Shown here in pieces: positions 43,698-52,072 of a stretch of 64,000 nt of DNA (positions within the stretch are counted from its first letter, which is position 1; the number at the start of each line of letters is the position of its first letter). The stretch spans positions 1 to 64,000 of the forward strand of contig CALDSK010000325.1 of the NCBI GenBank assembly GCA_937911865.1, written 5' to 3'. The DNA is from an uncultured Synechococcus sp. Lineage in GTDB: Bacteria; Cyanobacteriota; Cyanobacteriia; Phormidesmidales; Phormidesmidaceae. The notes below the pieces were generated by a model that did not search any database, was not told the DNA's origin, and was given only the letters and a program-made list of their open reading frames with translations. A program made the position numbers and the translations under genes.

Positions 43698-44357
43698 TTA
43701 GAGTGTGTCTTTGGTGAGTACAAATAGACTGCCTTGATTACCTCTGCCTATGCGCAAGTCTTTGTCTAGGTAAGTGACTTCTAGCCAGCCTTGCTGACGC
43801 TCTGCGTTAATAGCAAAATCGATGCCCTGTAGCAAATTAAATTTATCTGTGGTTTCGATCTTCTCAATGTATTGACTCGGCGATTGATATCCCAATACGC
43901 GCTGTAATCCTAAAATGGCTCGATTAAATCTGACGTCAACTCGGTTTTTAGACAATGCGATCGCTGCTGTGCCTGCTGTATCTGATGTGTTAGCTAATGG
44001 GTAATCTGAGGCGGCAGGTGCAAAGCTGGCCACAACCGAGACGATACTTTCGAAGTAAGGAACGCTGTTGAGTTCAGCGATGTTGTAAATACGTGAGCTG
44101 TCAGGGCGAACGCACTGATAAATATTCCCAAGCGTCGCCAGTGGAAAACGATCTATGCCTAGCAGCCCCTGACTGGTGGTGTAGAGTAATCGCCAGTCAC
44201 CTGCCAAAAGGTCTGTTGCTGAGAGTGGTTCAGGGGTTGGGTTGAGATCTTCAACCCGGGCAATGATGCTGGCGATAACCTGACGATCTGTCTCAGTCGC
44301 GTCAATGCCTCTATTTTTGGAAGCGATCGCATTTCTTAAATCAGTTTTGCTCAGCAT
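43698..44357 (-). CDS. PAP/fibrillin (plastid lipid-associated) family protein
   Basis: A 219-residue fibrillin. The family core is seen in LSATDLLAGDWRLLYTTSQG, LLGIDRFPLATLGNIYQCVR, the VDVRFNRAIL beta strand and WLEVTYLDKDLRIGRGNQGS, with the final LFVLTKD. Fibrillins are lipocalin-like proteins on thylakoids and plastoglobules that protect photosystems and take part in carotenoid or quinone handling. There is no signal peptide. A roughly 20-residue Ala/Ser/Thr insert is present near 115-135. Confidence 0.88.
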   Translation of the reverse strand: MLSKTDLRNAIASKNRGIDATETDRQVIASIIARVEDLNPTPEPLSATDLLAGDWRLLYTTSQGLLGIDRFPLATLGNIYQCVRPDSSRIYNIAELNSVPYFESIVSVVASFAPAASDYPLANTSDTAGTAAIALSKNRVDVRFNRAILGLQRVLGYQSPSQYIEKIETTDKFNLLQGIDFAINAERQQGWLEVTYLDKDLRIGRGNQGSLFVLTKDTL

Positions 44358-44892
44358 AGTTGCGCTGTGGGTGGCACCAGTTTTTAGCAGGGTTGTCTAG
44401 CAAATGTCGTTTGAGTCCCTTTTTGAGTTCCTTTAAAGCTATTCCTTTCTATGAAAAGAAACATCCGCTAGAGATTGACACTAATTACGCTTCGATGTAA
44501 TCAATTTAGATGTAATCAATGTGATGGTACTTTAGAACAACGCTTTACGAATCAGCTCATCGGATGGCTTTGAGTTCAGATTCGTCAATTACTAGGAGCG
44601 AAATTTTGGCAGAAGGGCAAACCCCCTAAGTAAAAAACTGCTCGATTGTATAATTTGTTGCTCTAGATATAATCTGCGTAAGAGGAATATACGGATAAGC
44701 TGACCCAAGGTATGTACTACTTAACGGGCACTCTTCTTTGCTTCCTTAGACCTGTCCTGTTTCCATTTCTCAAGTAGAAGCGAGTAGTCTTTGCTCGTAT
44801 TTATACGCCCAACAAAAGGACTTTTAGCTTAAAGAGCGTCTAGTCAACGTTACGATCACCATTTACCCGCCTGTTTGGACCCATTTCACTTT
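44358..44892. other. Intergenic region before the DUF3134 gene
   Basis: About 535 bp. It contains a 12-bp direct repeat GATGTAATCAAT (44494-44505 and 44509-44520) and several AT-rich stretches (for example around 44645-44680) that could be promoter. No supported gene or RNA is seen. Confidence 0.45.
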
Positions 44893-45147
44893 ATGAGTAA
44901 TTACAATCCATCCGTTCGCCAAATTCCCCGAGAAGACCCTGCTGATGTGATCCCACTTCAGCGCGACTCCTCTATTTTGAACTGGCTAGAAGGTACTGGT
45001 CGTCTGATTCCCCGAGAACCTGTAGACAGTATCGGCGATGAGCCTGAGCCTGAAGAGCTCGCTGACCTGATGGCCAACGAAGATAAGGACGACGATGTCG
45101 AAGATAATACCGACGACGATGACGACGACATGTCTTTAGAAGACTAA
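44893..45147 (+). CDS. DUF3134 family protein
   Basis: An 84-residue acidic protein. The first 45 residues (MSNYNPSVRQIPREDPADVI, PLQRDSSILNWLEGTGRLI, PREP) match the small cyanobacterial DUF3134 family; the C-terminal third is nearly all Asp/Glu and disordered. ATG 44893 is used; a TTG at 44875 would add six residues. It is a single gene. The function is unknown. Confidence 0.85.
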   Translation: MSNYNPSVRQIPREDPADVIPLQRDSSILNWLEGTGRLIPREPVDSIGDEPEPEELADLMANEDKDDDVEDNTDDDDDDMSLED

Positions 45148-45722
45148 CGCTTCGTTTGGCTCTTTCCGTCGAGTGTAGTAGCTCATTTAATCTGACAGAA
45201 TATATGCCTTGTAATCACTAGTAGAGTCAGTTCTTTGAGGCCTTCGCCAGAAATGTGATGACAGCTAAGTGGTGAAGGTTATTGCATATCCTTTGAGATG
45301 TCGTTTGCTGAGGTTTAGTCACTAGGCGCATCTTCATCTATATAGGTTTGCATTTAGCCAACTCTACGGCTCTGACGCCTAGTTTGAGTGTCTTAATGGC
45401 TAAAACTCAGATTCAGATAGTAAAGAGCGACAGATCTGACTGAAAATGAAAGATTTGTGGGAAATCGCAACATAACGTCGTAAAATCTCAGCGAGTGTTC
45501 TTTTGCGTATGCATACGCAAAAGAACACTCGCTGAGGTAAGAGCGAACTGTGGTAATCGCTAAGTGGCGATCGCTAAGTAATGCTTACAGAAGGGCTTCT
45601 CAACTTTCTGTAATGGTTGTAAACACTGGAATAGCGTTGTTAGTCGGGCGAAGGCTTCTCTAATTGGTGTGAACTTTCAGTGAATATTGGGAAAGGTGTG
45701 TGGTAAGTGAAGGGATGATGCT
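45148..45722. other. Intergenic region upstream of mraY with long palindrome
   Basis: About 575 bp without a credible gene. The perfect palindrome at 45487-45536 is annotated separately; after it come two imperfect 14-bp units (TCGCTAAGT..., about 45556-45583). The mraY promoter must lie here, but no consensus pair is obvious. Confidence 0.5.
45487..45536. repeat. Perfect 50-bp palindrome without spacer
   Basis: Every base from 45487 to 45511 pairs with its partner from 45536 back to 45512; the centre is GTATGCATAC. There is no loop, so as RNA it would form a long hairpin and as DNA it could extrude a cruciform. It lacks a T tail, which argues against a simple terminator. It is about 190 bp before mraY and 340 bp after the DUF3134 gene. 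Confidence 0.93.
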
Positions 45723-46817
45723 GTGGATGCAAGGTTTTCGTCGAAGTCGGCTGGTTTGTCAGGAGTAAAGCTTTCTGTCATGTTGGGCGTCTGTCTTTTG
45801 ATTGCAGCGGTTGGGCTAGATTCAGCCGCAGGACGTTCTTTTGGGGTAGGCGTTAACTTGGCTGGGCCCTTTGTGCTGGGCGCGGCGCTTTCTGCGCTGG
45901 CGGGCTATGGTGCATTACCCATACTAAGGCAGCTGAAAGCCGCTCAATTTATTCGTGAAGATGGCCCTCGAGCACATCTTAAAAAAGCAGGTACCCCCAC
46001 GATGGGCGGTATCTTTTTTATCCCTACTGCAGTGTTAGTCGCGCTGATATGGACTGGGTTTTCTCAGGCGACTGTCGCAGTTGGCCTAATGACATTGGCC
46101 TATGGTCTCGTAGGCTGGCTTGATGACTGGCAGGTAATGCGGCGCCGGTCTAACAAGGGAATTTCCCCAAAAATGAAGCTAACGCTTCAAGTTGGCTTTG
46201 CGGTTGCTTTCTGTGCCTGGGCCGTCGCCACTCAAGGTATAGAAATCACCTCTGTAGCGCTTCCGTTCGGTTTGACACTGCCGCTGGGTATGCTGTTTTG
46301 GCCTTTGGCTGGCTTTGTTCTGGTGGCCGAAAGCAATGCCACCAATCTGACAGACGGCGTGGATGGTTTGATGGGCGGAGCAGGTGCGATCTCACTCTTT
46401 GGCCTTGGGGTTCTTATTGCGCCGACCCACCCCGATCTTATGGTGTTTTGTGCGGCGCTTAGCGGCGGCTGTCTGGGCTTTCTGGTTCACAACCGCAACC
46501 CAGCTAAAGTCTTTATGGGAGATACCGGTTCTCTTGCGCTAGGTGGTGCTTTGGCCGCTGTCGGTATTCTGAGCGGTAACCTTTTCGGTCTGCTGGTTGT
46601 TACCCTGCTTTTCTTTGCAGAAACTCTGTCTGTGATTTTGCAGGTTGTCTACTACAAGGCAACAAAGGGGCCAGATGGTAAAGGCAAGCGCCTGTTTAAG
46701 ATGGCACCTTTGCACCATCACTTTGAGCTATCTGGCTGGTCAGAACTTCAGGTGGTTGGCGTTTTCTACGTCATCAGTGCCATGCTCGTGACCATTGCTA
46801 TTAGCACGCTGGGTTAG
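45723..46817 (+). CDS. mraY: Phospho-N-acetylmuramoyl-pentapeptide transferase
   Basis: A 364-residue polytopic enzyme. FIREDGPRAHLKKAGTPTMG, the aspartate-rich VGWLDDWQVM, NLTDGVDGLMGG, FMGDTGSLALGG and the HHHFELSGWSE signature are all present in order. It transfers phospho-MurNAc-pentapeptide to undecaprenyl phosphate to make lipid I. The apparent start is GTG 45723; the first helix begins near residue 15. It is not in a mur/fts cluster, which is common in cyanobacteria. A strong terminator follows. Confidence 0.95.
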   Translation: MDARFSSKSAGLSGVKLSVMLGVCLLIAAVGLDSAAGRSFGVGVNLAGPFVLGAALSALAGYGALPILRQLKAAQFIREDGPRAHLKKAGTPTMGGIFFIPTAVLVALIWTGFSQATVAVGLMTLAYGLVGWLDDWQVMRRRSNKGISPKMKLTLQVGFAVAFCAWAVATQGIEITSVALPFGLTLPLGMLFWPLAGFVLVAESNATNLTDGVDGLMGGAGAISLFGLGVLIAPTHPDLMVFCAALSGGCLGFLVHNRNPAKVFMGDTGSLALGGALAAVGILSGNLFGLLVVTLLFFAETLSVILQVVYYKATKGPDGKGKRLFKMAPLHHHFELSGWSELQVVGVFYVISAMLVTIAISTLG

Positions 46818-46911
46818 GTGACAAGATGGGCTAGATAACGAACCCTTGGCCTTAAAACTGCCTGCCACAAGATTTACTTACCGCGAGCGTTACACACTTA
46901 CACATACCTAC

Positions 46912-46947
46912 AAGAAAGGCTCAACCTAAACAGGTTGAGCCTTTCTT
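46912..46947. terminator. Bidirectional terminator between mraY and ssrA
   Basis: A perfect 16-bp stem (46912-46927 with 46932-46947) and AAAC loop. A/T-rich flanks serve both directions. It separates convergent mraY and the tmRNA gene. Confidence 0.92.
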
Positions 46948-46985
46948 CGTTGATCGATCTTTGGCTTTCTACCGATCGCTTTTGA

Positions 46986-47377
46986 TGGAGCTGACGGGAG
47001 TCGAACCCGTGTCCGCCCTAAGTAATCGCGCATCGCTCATTCACAGGTATAGCCTTTCTAACCCTCAAGGCGGGAGTTTTCCATTGTCCCGGAAACAGGA
47101 TGCTTCAGTGAAAATCTTAGCTGGCGCACCCACTGAAGAAAGTTTGCCAGAGCACCCGTTGGGGGTTTAGTCTTTACTGCTTAACGGAGTCACAGTTCAG
47201 ACGCTCGAACCTGTAAGAGGTGTTTAGGCAGCAGCTACAAGAGCGCGCTTACGAGCAAAAGGTACGATGTTGTTTGCATGTATCTTTAAGTTTGAGCCTT
47301 TATTTACAAGAGTGGACTCACTCTTGACCTGAATCACAATACGACTTTCGTTAAAACGTCGAAACCGTTACAGCCCC
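46986..47377 (-). ncRNA. ssrA: Transfer-messenger RNA (tmRNA)
   Basis: On the minus strand the RNA begins GGGGCTGTAACGGTTTCGAC and ends with a T-arm (GGGTTCGACTCCCG) and CAGCTCCA; the 5' GGGGCTG pairs with the 3' CAGCTCC with one G-U. Length is 392 nt, usual for one-piece cyanobacterial tmRNA. The tag frame (47224-47277) starts at GCA and encodes ANNIVPFARKRALVAAA, of the ANNIV...A-type tag known in cyanobacteria. CCA is not encoded. With SmpB it rescues stalled ribosomes and marks proteins for proteolysis. A terminator lies just downstream. Confidence 0.96.
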
Positions 47378-47621
47378 ATGTGAGTAATCATTATAGCGCT
47401 CACAATGTATCGGTGTGTACAACACTAATCATTTTTATCGGTGTCATTACCTTTCGTAAACTGAATCAGTCGTGTTTTCATCTATAATATTTTCTTAAGT
47501 TTAGTGAATAACCGCGCCCGTTTATTCATCTCCAGAGCCTCCCCCTAAAGGACTGAAAACGTCCTAAAGCCGCTGGGCTCAGCAGGTTTCCCCTTGATAA
47601 TAAGAAAATAAGGTCAACGCT

Positions 47622-48089
47622 ATGAGCACCCCAAACGAGAACGGTACTAGCAAGAGTGCCTCCAGCAGCCGCACTCGTAAGAAAGTAACGGCTACATCCG
47701 ATGCGAAAGCTGATACTGCCAAGAGTGATACAGCAGGCGATAGTGCCAAAAGTGACGCTACCCAAAAAGGTGGTCTGGTCAAAGCCCCCAAGAATGAAAT
47801 TATGGAGTTAGCAGATCATACGCGTATCGTTGAATCGGAATCTTTGCCTAATCACCGGCCTATTGCGCTTAGTGAAGTAGAGGTCGTTGATTCTCTTTCT
47901 TCTGCGGGCGTTCGTCCTGTGATGGCTGACTCGTTTGAGATTGCTACAACAGAATCTTTGCCTGGCCATCGTCCTGTAGCTGTGAGCACGCTAGATATTT
48001 CTGATCTGGATACGTTGCCTGGTCATCGTCCAATCGCTAGTAATGACATTGATGAAGACCCCAGTACGCTGATGGGCTACCTGGACTAG
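47622..48089 (+). CDS. Repeat protein with HRP(I/V)-type motifs, unknown function
   Basis: A 155-residue soluble protein. The first 60 residues are Lys/Ser/Thr/Ala-rich and disordered, with AKSDTAGDS and AKSDATQ repeats. The rest carries four related units ending in HRPI or RPV: SLPNHRPIALSEVEV, SSAGVRPVMADSFEI, SLPGHRPVAVSTLDI and TLPGHRPIASNDI, each about 20 residues. Similar small proteins occur in other cyanobacteria, but I know no function. It starts 244 bp from divergent ssrA. A clean terminator follows. Confidence 0.75.
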   Translation: MSTPNENGTSKSASSSRTRKKVTATSDAKADTAKSDTAGDSAKSDATQKGGLVKAPKNEIMELADHTRIVESESLPNHRPIALSEVEVVDSLSSAGVRPVMADSFEIATTESLPGHRPVAVSTLDISDLDTLPGHRPIASNDIDEDPSTLMGYLD

Positions 48090-48400
48090 GCGGTTTCTCT
48101 CCTCTCTTAGACCTTAATTCTGGGTGTGAACGTCGCTAGCCGGTTTGTTTAAGCACTGTTTGCTTAAACCTTATTCGCTTAAGCATTATTGAGAAGTCGC
48201 AATGAGAAAAGAGGACACAGGTCCTCTTTTTTTGTGCGCAGCTTTTATCAGTGATGGTGCGATTATCAGTGGTGGTGCGATCGCCTTCAATACAAGCCGC
48301 AAACCCGTAGCTCAGATGACTGTAGACCTGCTGTGGTAAGAGGCCTCAATAGAAAGCTAGACTAGGTGAGCTTGATTTGTCGCATGGGTAAACGCTGTCT
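48090..48400. other. Intergenic region before the TPR gene
   Basis: About 310 bp. Besides the terminator it holds an 18-bp tandem duplication at 48245-48280 (TTATCAGTGATGGTGCGA and a one-base variant) and short GCTTAAGCA-like repeats near 48150-48185. No gene is seen. Confidence 0.6.
48207..48233 (+). terminator. Rho-independent terminator
   Basis: A 10-bp stem (AAAAGAGGAC, 48207-48216; partner 48221-48230) with ACAG loop and a long T run. It ends the transcript of the HRP-repeat protein. Confidence 0.9.
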
Positions 48401-49165
48401 ATGTTTTTGGGTTCGTTCAGTATCTTTTGGCTGTTGGGCGGCGCGTTTTGGCTATGGATGCTATACGAATGCGTTCAGTCTGGGCGTGAAGGGCAGCGAT
48501 GGATTTGGCTGCTAATCTTCCTGAACGTAATCGGCGCAGCCTTGTATTTCGTAACGCAGTGGTTACCAGCGCATCCGCAGTTCGTTAGCCGCGTGGGCGG
48601 TAGTTTTGGATTTGTGAGCCGGAAGGATCGCGATCGCCTTTGGCAAGCCGAAGCGGATGCTAAAAACATCGGTAAGCCTACCCAGTTCATCACGCTTGGC
48701 AATCTACTGTTCGACGCTAGAAAAACAGAAAAGGCCTACGAAGCCTACCAGCAGGCGCTAGACCAAGAGCCCAGAAACGAAAAAGCGCTCTGGGGCGCCG
48801 CTCAAGCGACTCGGGAGCTAAAAGACTACTCAGCTGCAAAGAATTATCTGGCTCAGCTGCTAGAAATAAATCCTGAATTTTCTTACGGTGATGCGTCGCT
48901 TGCCTACGGTGAGATGCTGTACCAGACAGAAGATACCGCGGGTGCGTTTGAGCACTTAAAGCAGCATGTTAAAAGCTGGAGTAATCCGGAAGCTTACCTG
49001 ATGCTGGCAGATTTGCACTCAAAACAGAAGGATGCCGCAGCGGCTCGTGAAACCCTGGAGACGTTGATTATTAAAGTTAAGGGGTTCGTTCCTTTTCAAT
49101 ACCGAAAAAATCAGCACTTTATCCGTCAGGCCGAACGTATGCTGAGAGCCTTGCCTAAGACCTAA
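48401..49165 (+). CDS. Membrane-anchored TPR protein
   Basis: A 254-residue protein. Two N-terminal hydrophobic helices (FSIFWLLGGAFWLWMLYECV and WIWLLIFLNVIGAALYFVTQ) anchor it; the rest is helical, with tetratricopeptide units (ITLGNLLFDARKTEKAYEAYQQALDQEP, ALWGAAQATRELKDYSAAKN, EMLYQTEDTAGAFEHLKQHV and the AYLMLADLHSKQKDAAAARE unit). TPR arrays mediate protein contacts, so it probably scaffolds a membrane complex. Partners are unknown. It converges on cimA with an 11-bp gap. Confidence 0.8.
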   Translation: MFLGSFSIFWLLGGAFWLWMLYECVQSGREGQRWIWLLIFLNVIGAALYFVTQWLPAHPQFVSRVGGSFGFVSRKDRDRLWQAEADAKNIGKPTQFITLGNLLFDARKTEKAYEAYQQALDQEPRNEKALWGAAQATRELKDYSAAKNYLAQLLEINPEFSYGDASLAYGEMLYQTEDTAGAFEHLKQHVKSWSNPEAYLMLADLHSKQKDAAAARETLETLIIKVKGFVPFQYRKNQHFIRQAERMLRALPKT

Positions 49166-49176
49166 AACATAAGCCT

Positions 49177-50841
49177 TCATACGAGTGCTGTTTCTGCCTC
49201 CTGCCTGGCTGCCTGGTAAAGCCCGTACTCTATACCGGCTGCGACTGCTTGATACGAGGCTTCTAAAATATTGACCGATACCCCAATAGTCGACCACCGC
49301 TGTTCACCGTTCCCAGATTCCACCAGGACTCGAATTTTTGCGGCTGTTCCAGCTTCACTGTTGAGAATGCGAACCTTGTAATCGGTTAAATAAAAGGTAT
49401 CGATGATGGGAAAGAATCGAACCAAAGCCTTACGGAGTGCTTTATCAAGCGCTGAGACGGGACCCATGCATTCTGCGACTTCAAGAACGTCTTCTCCTTT
49501 TACTGTCGCTTTGATGGTAGCTCTTGCGCCGATGTTGCACTGGACGTCTGATTGCAGCACGTCGTAAGTGACTTCGAATCCCCTTAGCTGAAACAATGGA
49601 TTGTGCTGTCCTAACGCCTTGAGCATTAGCATTTCAAAACTGGCTTCCGCTGCTTCAAACTGATAGCCCTGACTTTCTAACTCTTTGACCGTATTGATAA
49701 TCTCGCGTACAGCGGGATCGCCTTTTTTTAGCTCAATGCCGTAATTCTTCGCTTTTGCGAGAACTGTACTTGCGCCGGATGAGCTAGACACAACGATACG
49801 ACGATCGTTGCCGATAGCGGTTGGCTTGATGTGTTCGTAGGTTTTTGGATTGCGTTCGACTGCGCTGATGTGAATGCCGCCTTTATGTGCGAAGGCGGAG
49901 CGACCTACGTAAGGGGCATGATCGTCCGCGGCCAGATTAACGATTTCGCTGATGAAGCGGCTGGTTTCGGTAAGGCTTTGAAGCTGCTGCGGCTCAAGGC
50001 AGCTGTAGTCCATCTTTAGCTGAAGGTCGGGGATGACGCTGCACAGATCAGCGTTACCACAGCGCTCGCCATAGCCATTGATGGTGCCATGAACCATGCT
50101 AGCGCCAGCCTCAACGGCAGCGAGTGAGCTGGCGACGGCGGTACCACTGTCGTTGTGGGTATGGATGCCGAGATGAGGTAAGTCGATAAGGTCGGCGTGG
50201 TTGGTTGCCAGCCAGGTTTGAATGTCGGTGACGATGGTTTCGATTTCTCTGGGGAGGGTGCCACCGTTGGTGTCGCAGAGAACCAGCCATTCGGCACCGC
50301 CAAGAATAGCGGCGTTTAGCGTTTGCAGAGCATAGTCACGGTTGGCCTTGTAGCCGTCGAACCAGTGCTCGGCGTCGTAGATGACGTGCCTGCCGTTGGC
50401 GCGAAGGAATTCGACGGAATCTTGAATCATTGCCAGGTTTTCGCCGAGGCTCACCTTCAGAGCGTCGGTGACGTGAAGATCCCAGGATTTGCCAAAGATA
50501 GTCAGCCACTGGGTATTAGCGTTGAGCAGGGCGCGTAGGGTTGGATTTTCTGAAGCGGCCTGATGGGGACGACGGGTAGAGCCGAAGGCAACAACCTGAG
50601 CGTTTTTGAGGGGATTGTTTTTCAGGTAATCGAAGAGCTGAGTATCAACGGTATTAGCGCCAGGCCAGCCGCCTTCTATAAAGGGGATGCCTAGATGGGC
50701 AAGGCGTTCGAGAATTTTAATTTTGTCTTGAAGCGTGCAGGATATACCGTGACGTTGAATGCCGTCTCTGAGAGTGGTGTCGTAGATCAGCACTTTGCGA
50801 TTGAGCCCTTTGCGATTTAGAACTGTGGGAGACGTGTTCAT
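49177..50841 (-). CDS. cimA: (R)-citramalate synthase
   Basis: A 554-residue DRE-TIM enzyme of the LeuA/CimA family: LIYDTTLRDGIQRHGISC, IEGGWPGANTVDTQ, the GIHTHNDSGTAVASSLAAVE metal site, HGTINGYGERCGN and a C-terminal regulatory (LeuA dimer) domain. The EGGWPGxN motif and the substrate loop favour citramalate synthase over 2-isopropylmalate synthase. It condenses pyruvate with acetyl-CoA, giving threonine-independent isoleucine synthesis, and joins ilvD (also here) in that route. ATG 50841 is used; a TTG two codons upstream is less likely. Confidence 0.9.
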   Translation of the reverse strand: MNTSPTVLNRKGLNRKVLIYDTTLRDGIQRHGISCTLQDKIKILERLAHLGIPFIEGGWPGANTVDTQLFDYLKNNPLKNAQVVAFGSTRRPHQAASENPTLRALLNANTQWLTIFGKSWDLHVTDALKVSLGENLAMIQDSVEFLRANGRHVIYDAEHWFDGYKANRDYALQTLNAAILGGAEWLVLCDTNGGTLPREIETIVTDIQTWLATNHADLIDLPHLGIHTHNDSGTAVASSLAAVEAGASMVHGTINGYGERCGNADLCSVIPDLQLKMDYSCLEPQQLQSLTETSRFISEIVNLAADDHAPYVGRSAFAHKGGIHISAVERNPKTYEHIKPTAIGNDRRIVVSSSSGASTVLAKAKNYGIELKKGDPAVREIINTVKELESQGYQFEAAEASFEMLMLKALGQHNPLFQLRGFEVTYDVLQSDVQCNIGARATIKATVKGEDVLEVAECMGPVSALDKALRKALVRFFPIIDTFYLTDYKVRILNSEAGTAAKIRVLVESGNGEQRWSTIGVSVNILEASYQAVAAGIEYGLYQAARQEAETALV

Positions 50842-50979
50842 GTGCAACGTTTGCCGCCAGGAGGATCTTTGGAGGAGAACCTGTAGGATACGTGGTGATT
50901 CGGCAAGTTGTAGTTGCTTTTCATAAGATTTAAGAGCCTGAAAGAAGACGTAAGAAACAAGCGATGGAATGGCAAGAGA

Positions 50980-51138
50980 TCAGGCTTGAATGAGTTGGCT
51001 GGGCAGAAGGGAGCACTGGTATTGGACTTGGCGATCTTCCTGCGGCAGGGCTTCGCCGTCGCACGCTTCGATAAGAATGCTTGGGCTGAGATCTTCGTAG
51101 GGGATAATCGACTGAAATGCTCTATCTATGCTCAGCAA
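50980..51138 (-). CDS. Possible small frame overlapping the arsI stop
   Basis: A minus-strand frame of 52 codons starts with TTG 51138, overlapping the arsI stop codon by 7 bp (TTGCTGA). It encodes an acidic peptide (SIDRAFQSIIPYEDLSPSIL and so on, two Cys). Its layout would suit translational coupling. I recognise no family, and the opposite strand is also open, so coding is uncertain. If real it would be the third gene of an arsenic unit. Confidence 0.28.
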   Translation of the reverse strand: MLSIDRAFQSIIPYEDLSPSILIEACDGEALPQEDRQVQYQCSLLPSQLIQA

Positions 51139-51590
51139 GTTGGAGCACAACAGCTACGCTCTGTCGCATCGTTTTTTGATTTAGCCGCTGAATCAAGGTT
51201 GAATTCGGGCGCGGTATCTGCAATGTGAACGACGAAAATCTCCCAGCGATTACCGTCGGGATCGCTTACCCAGAGCTTGTCTTGAAGCGCGTAGCAGCAA
51301 TCAGTGTTGAGCTCTTCGAGCGGTGTGAGGCCCGCGGTTTTTAGTCGGGCGATCGCAGCTATCACTGTTTCTGTGCTGTCTACTTGAATTCCCAGATGCG
51401 ACAGATTCCCGCGTTGTAAAGGTGTATCACCGGTATTTAGCGTCAAGTTTAGTGCAGGATTTTCAATATCAAACTTGGCGTAATCTGCTTTGTACTTAAC
51501 GGGCTGTGCTTCAAATAAATGTTGATAGAACGCAACTGAACGATCCAAATCAGAAACTGTCAAAGCGATATGTGTTTTGAATGTCGTCAT
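51132..51590 (-). CDS. arsI: ArsI-type C-As lyase (CadI/VOC family)
   Basis: A 152-residue vicinal-oxygen-chelate protein: KTHIALTVSDLDRSVAFYQH, FDIENPALNLTLNTG, LSHLGIQVDS, the paired cysteines in NTDCCYALQDKLWVSDPDGN and WEIFVVH. The Cys-Cys loop and VSDPDGN are typical of ArsI, which cleaves methylarsonite (and related organoarsenicals) to arsenite with Fe(II). The tail ends in CCAPTC, typical of cyanobacterial and CadI-like members. Its promoter carries the same operator-like palindrome as arsR, so ArsR probably represses it. Function is well supported by motif and context. Confidence 0.9.
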   Translation of the reverse strand: MTTFKTHIALTVSDLDRSVAFYQHLFEAQPVKYKADYAKFDIENPALNLTLNTGDTPLQRGNLSHLGIQVDSTETVIAAIARLKTAGLTPLEELNTDCCYALQDKLWVSDPDGNRWEIFVVHIADTAPEFNLDSAAKSKNDATERSCCAPTC

Positions 51591-51605
51591 GGATCTCTCC
51601 TTAGA

Positions 51606-51627
51606 TATTTCTAGATATATCGAAATG
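51606..51627. promoter_or_regulatory. Probable ArsR operator before arsI
   Basis: TATTTC, ten bases, then GAAATG: an imperfect 22-bp palindrome 17 bp upstream of the arsI start, matching the site upstream of arsR in the half-sites and the TCGAAAT edge. Confidence 0.65.
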
Positions 51628-51691
51628 AAAGTCGCAGTAAATAAGCGTTAAAGAAAGGCGGCGAGTCGAAAGTAGCTATTCACAAAAGTAG

Positions 51692-52072
51692 CTATTCACA
51701 GCAGTCAAGACTGGATGCTTGATGAGCAATGGTTTTGCCTATGTGCTCAATGTCTACTACGCGATTGCGTGTACAGCATTCTTCAAATAAGAAGTCGAGT
51801 AAGCGTGCGAGTGACTTTTCTTCAACGCTGTACCAAATCCACTGGCGATCTTTCTCGGAAGTGACGATTCCCACCTGACGCAGCTTGTCGAGATGGTGAG
51901 ATAGGGTCGCGCCTGCGATATTCAGCTCTTTTTGAATTTCTCCAGCGGGTAGCCCTTGGAGATAAGCAGACAGTAGCAAACGAAAAAAACTCAGTCGCGA
52001 AGGAAGACACAGCGCGGCAAACGAGTAGGCCATGCTGTAGAGAGCTAGTTTATCTGCATCGCTTGTTTCCAT
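51692..52072 (-). CDS. arsR: ArsR/SmtB family transcriptional repressor
   Basis: A 126-residue winged-helix regulator: LCLPSRLSFFRLLLSAYLQG, the recognition helix IAGATLSHHLDKLRQVGIVT, then DRQWIWYSVEE. Two C-terminal Cys pairs (EECCTRN and LDCCE) are plausible As(III)/Sb(III) sensing ligands, unlike the alpha-3 ELCVC site of E. coli ArsR. ATG 52072 (METSDADK) is chosen over an upstream frame to 52111 because it leaves room for an operator abutting the start. It lies on the same strand as arsI, about 100 bp upstream of it, and probably controls both genes. Confidence 0.88.
   Translation of the reverse strand: METSDADKLALYSMAYSFAALCLPSRLSFFRLLLSAYLQGLPAGEIQKELNIAGATLSHHLDKLRQVGIVTSEKDRQWIWYSVEEKSLARLLDFLFEECCTRNRVVDIEHIGKTIAHQASSLDCCE

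Noticed and set aside
46961..47170. 69-codon plus-strand frame (MELTGVEPV...)
   Set aside because: It is the antisense of the tmRNA 3' domain; the GVEPV-type peptide is the usual false call over tRNA-like T-arms.
50914..51228. 104-codon plus-strand frame opposite arsI
   Set aside because: It is mainly the complement of arsI and of the small downstream frame, with no family match.
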